The notes below the pieces were generated by a model. It saw only the letters and a list, made by a program, of their open reading frames with translations, was not told where the DNA came from and made no database searches. From Thalassospira lucentensis MCCC 1A00383 = DSM 14000 (GTDB lineage: Bacteria; Pseudomonadota; Alphaproteobacteria; Rhodospirillales; Thalassospiraceae): a stretch of 64,000 bases of DNA. Shown here piece after piece: positions 61,594-64,000 of the stretch. The stretch covers positions 372,001-436,000 of the forward strand of contig NZ_ATWN01000001.1 of NCBI RefSeq assembly GCF_000421265.1, given 5' to 3'. The translations under genes and the position numbers were made by a program. The stretch's first letter is position 1, and the number at the start of each line of letters is the position of its first letter.

Positions 61594-62040
61594 ATGATGT
61601 CTTTGCAAAAGGCAACCCTGTTTGCCCTGTATGCGGTTCTGGAGCTGGCCGAGGATACCGACCGGCAGCTTTCGGCATCGGAAATCGCCGAGCGTTACAA
61701 CATTTCCACCAATCATCTTGCCAAGGTCCTGCGTGATCTCGGCCGGGCGGGCTTGGTTGAATCGGTGCGTGGTGCCGGGGGTGGATATCGTTTCTGTGGC
61801 AATGCCAAGCGCACGACCCTTTTGGATGTGGTGCAATTGTTTGAAGAGGTCGGGACTGGTCCATCAAACAGCATTGTGCAGCAAACCAATGCCGGTGCGG
61901 CCTTGTCGCAGGTGATGGATGAAATCGAAGAAATCACCCATGCGACGTTGCTGTCGATTACGCTTGAGACCATGCTGAAACTCATGCGCAAGCGACGCCC
62001 GGAAAAACCATCATCGACTGGTTTGTTCCGCGCGGTTTAA
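61594..62040 (+). CDS. Rrf2-family regulator without Fe-S cysteines
   Basis: A 148-residue Rrf2-type winged-helix protein: LFALYAVLELAEDTDRQLSASEIAERYNISTNHLAKVLRDLGRAGLVESVRGAGGGYRFCGNAKRTTLLDVVQLFEEV. IscR and NsrR ligate a cluster through three Cys in the loop after the dimerisation helix start; here only one Cys (RFCGN) exists, so it is unlikely to bind Fe-S and may sense something else. It is coupled to the GNAT gene upstream and closed by a strong terminator. Confidence 0.9.
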   Translation: MMSLQKATLFALYAVLELAEDTDRQLSASEIAERYNISTNHLAKVLRDLGRAGLVESVRGAGGGYRFCGNAKRTTLLDVVQLFEEVGTGPSNSIVQQTNAGAALSQVMDEIEEITHATLLSITLETMLKLMRKRRPEKPSSTGLFRAV

Positions 62041-62071
62041 ACCCCGGACAGGCACCAAAATTCAGACAAAC

Positions 62072-62106
62072 AAAAAGGCCGTCAGAATGTTCTGACGGCC
62101 TTTTTC
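62072..62106. terminator. Bidirectional terminator
   Basis: Stem AAAAAGGCCGTCAGAA / TTCTGACGGCCTTTTT with a TG loop, between the convergent rrf2-type and helicase genes. Confidence 0.95.
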
Positions 62107-62128
62107 GTATTGGGCTGATCCGCTTGGC

Positions 62129-64000
62129 TTAGCTTTCGCCAGATGATGCCGTTGCGGATTGATCGCCTTCGGCGCTGTCAGACGCAGCAGCCTTGGGGGC
62201 TGGTTTCTTGCGTGGACGGCGCGGGGCGCGTGGTTTCTTGGCTTCGGCCTTTGGCTTTTCAGCAGCAGCGGCCTGATCCTGAGCAGGGGCGTCGGCCTGA
62301 GCCGGTTTTACGTCCTGTGCCGGGGTATCATGTGCCGGGGCGTCCGATGCGTTGGACGCAACGGGTGCTGTAGTCGCCGGTGTTGCCGAAGTTGAAGTTT
62401 CCGGGGCGGTATCGGTGCCTGTGTCGTCAGCCTTTTTCCGGGCAGGACGACGCGGGGTTTTTGCCCGGGTGGTTTTGGCCGCACGCGGTGATTTTGCCGC
62501 CGGTTTACGGGCCGCAGTTGTTTTTTGCGGTTCGTCGTCGATATCATTTTTGCCGCGTGCAAGGCTTGAAGCCGGAACCGGGGTCAGCAGGAAGGCCGGA
62601 ACGTGATCGCCAAGGCCGAGAACCGGTTTGTCATCGCGGTCATCCCGATCACGACGGTTGTTGTTGCGGTTCTGACGATCGTTGCGATCATTATTACGGT
62701 CGTTCCGATCATTGCGTTCGTAACGGTCGTTATTCGGCCTTGCATCCCGCTGTGCAGGTTTGCGGGCGTCGGTTTCTTTGGCCTTGGCCGGTGCAGCAGG
62801 CTGGGCCTGTGCGGGGGCTGCTGCGGGCTGTGTTGGCTGTGCCTGTGGGGTTGGTGCATCAGACTTGGTGTCTGACTTGCCAGCATTCCCGGCAGATTGC
62901 GCATCAGACCGGTTGTCAGAGCGATTGTCCGAACGGTTATCAGGACGCGCCGAGCGTCCCGGTCGGTTGTCGCGCGATGGTTTATCGTCGCGGCCAGCCG
63001 GTTTGCGGCTTTTCTTGTTCCGGCGTTTCTTGCCGGTAAAGTCCAGCTCAAGCGTTTCGATGCCTTCAATCTCGGTCAGTGGGATGTCCAGATTGATGGA
63101 TTTGTTGATTGCTGCGACCAGTTTGCCGTCTTCTGGCACGGCAAGGGTATATGCCTTGCCCGCACGTCCTGCGCGGCCGGTACGACCGGTACGATGGACG
63201 TAATCTTCGGCGTTGAACGGCACGTCAAAGTTAAAGACGTGCGACACATCGGCAACGTCAATCCCACGTGCGGCAACGTCGGAACAGACCAGAAGCGTGA
63301 TTTCGCCGGTTTTGAATTTGGCGAGCGTTTCGGTCCGTTCACTTTGTGCCAGATCACCGTGCATGCGTCCGGCGTTAAAGCCGTGCTTGGTCAGCGATTT
63401 GAACAGGATATCAACGTCTTTTTTGCGGTTACAGAACACAAAAGCGTTTCTGACGTCTTCCTGACGGATCAGGTGGCGCAGGGCTTCGCGCTTGTCCATG
63501 TCGTCAAGAACAAGAAGCTTGTGTTCCACCGTGGTCGCCATGGTCGAGGGCGGGGAGACGGTGATTTCCTTTGGATTGGACAGGAATTTGTCCGCAAGGC
63601 GTCGGATTTCCTTGGGCATGGTCGCCGAGAAGAAAAGCGTCTGACGCTGTTTTGGCAGCATGTTGACGATTTTTTCGATGTCGGGGATGAAGCCCATGTC
63701 GAGCATGCGGTCGGCTTCGTCGATCACGAGAAGTTTGCAATCAGACAGAAGCAGTTTGCCGCGTTCAAACGTATCGATCAGGCGTCCTGGCGTCGCGATG
63801 ATGACATCTGCGCCTTTTTCCAGGATTTTGCCTTGTTCAGATGCGGATTCACCGCCGATGATCAGAGCCTTCGACAGCGACATGTATTTGCCATAGGTGT
63901 CGAAGTTTGCTGCAACCTGGGTTGCAAGTTCGCGGGTCGGTTCGAGAATGATCGACCGTGGCATCCGCATGCGTGCGCGCCCGTGATGCAGAATATCAAG
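62129..64000 (-). CDS. DEAD-box RNA helicase, RhlE-like (5' end outside window)
   Basis: An open frame of 623 codons continues past the right edge, so the Q motif and Walker A are missing from view. Visible motifs are PTRELATQ (Ia), TPGRLID (Ib), LLVIDEADRMLDMGF (II), FFSATMPKEI (III), then helicase-C motifs VFCNRKKD, LVCSDVAARGID and YVHRTGRTGRAGRAG. The C-terminal about 300 residues are low in complexity: Arg/Asp/Asn-rich repeats (NRSDNRSDNRSD, then NDRYERNDRNDRNNDRNDRQ), then Ala/Pro/Lys-rich sequence. Such tails bind RNA and mark alphaproteobacterial RhlE-type helicases used in ribosome assembly or RNA decay, especially in the cold. Confidence 0.93.
   Translation of the reverse strand, partial: LDILHHGRARMRMPRSIILEPTRELATQVAANFDTYGKYMSLSKALIIGGESASEQGKILEKGADVIIATPGRLIDTFERGKLLLSDCKLLVIDEADRMLDMGFIPDIEKIVNMLPKQRQTLFFSATMPKEIRRLADKFLSNPKEITVSPPSTMATTVEHKLLVLDDMDKREALRHLIRQEDVRNAFVFCNRKKDVDILFKSLTKHGFNAGRMHGDLAQSERTETLAKFKTGEITLLVCSDVAARGIDVADVSHVFNFDVPFNAEDYVHRTGRTGRAGRAGKAYTLAVPEDGKLVAAINKSINLDIPLTEIEGIETLELDFTGKKRRNKKSRKPAGRDDKPSRDNRPGRSARPDNRSDNRSDNRSDAQSAGNAGKSDTKSDAPTPQAQPTQPAAAPAQAQPAAPAKAKETDARKPAQRDARPNNDRYERNDRNDRNNDRNDRQNRNNNRRDRDDRDDKPVLGLGDHVPAFLLTPVPASSLARGKNDIDDEPQKTTAARKPAAKSPRAAKTTRAKTPRRPARKKADDTGTDTAPETSTSATPATTAPVASNASDAPAHDTPAQDVKPAQADAPAQDQAAAAEKPKAEAKKPRAPRRPRKKPAPKAAASDSAEGDQSATASSGES

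Overview
The window looks like chromosomal DNA of a marine alphaproteobacterium of the Rhodospirillales, most like Thalassospira. The evidence is an NDUFA12-type complex I subunit gene next to mlaD and a DUF2155 gene, a class II (B12-dependent) ribonucleotide reductase, a UbiH/UbiL-type hydroxylase, and GC-rich core genes with many GTG and TTG starts. This assignment is inferred from gene content; no rRNA or tRNA gene was seen.

Layout. 0-4 kb: an unrecognised partial gene, a Dabb protein, a SemiSWEET, and the divergent pair dgdA/dgdR (2,2-dialkylglycine decarboxylase and its LysR regulator). 3.9-7.6 kb: an AT-richer accessory block with a small IS5-like remnant, a ParB-like protein gene with a possible HEPN-like tail, and an XRE-type protein with a helical repeat region. 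7.6-14.9 kb: a YdiJ-type FAD/Fe-S dehydrogenase, an orphan protein, a protein with seventeen exact 12-residue repeats plus a membrane end, and a LysR regulator with an Ala-rich insert. 15.0-18.6 kb: a compact Gabija-like defence pair (OLD-type nuclease and minimal UvrD-like helicase) followed by vapBC. 18.9-26 kb: a patatin, a TetR/hydrolase pair with three palindromic operators, a sugar acetyltransferase, and a cytochrome b561/PepSY/two-component cluster. 26-32 kb: a LacI-controlled ABC importer operon ending in a GpdQ/CpdA-type phosphodiesterase. 32-39.2 kb: a ubiquinone hydroxylase, SMR and EamA transporters, an epimerase, RidA, and a phosphoethanolamine transferase followed by a TetR gene.

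39.2-41.4 kb is the most unusual stretch. Between a complete tetR and a complete yjbQ lie a 3' fragment of a second yjbQ, a 3' fragment of a second tetR, and an inserted gene for a fascin-like beta-trefoil protein with a hydrophobic helical end. 41.4-50.2 kb: a DODA-type dioxygenase, a DUF3185 protein, an autotransporter-like beta-barrel, an isochorismatase-fold protein, a coiled-coil membrane protein and nrdJ, with a pair of NrdR-box-like sites upstream. 51.2-55.4 kb: a housekeeping row (NDUFA12, MlaD, a small protein, DUF2155) and a yceI-cybB-yceI cluster. 55.5-64 kb: a chemoreceptor, an esterase, a MATE transporter, an Lrp regulator, a GNAT/Rrf2 operon, and a DEAD-box helicase running off the right edge.

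Four loci carry the same REP-like palindrome, and several convergent gene pairs are closed by clear intrinsic terminators. The best candidates for something undescribed are the beta-trefoil protein in its recombination scar, the 12-residue solenoid membrane protein, and the ParB-like/XRE pair. Family assignments come from reading motifs and recalling families; no database search was run.
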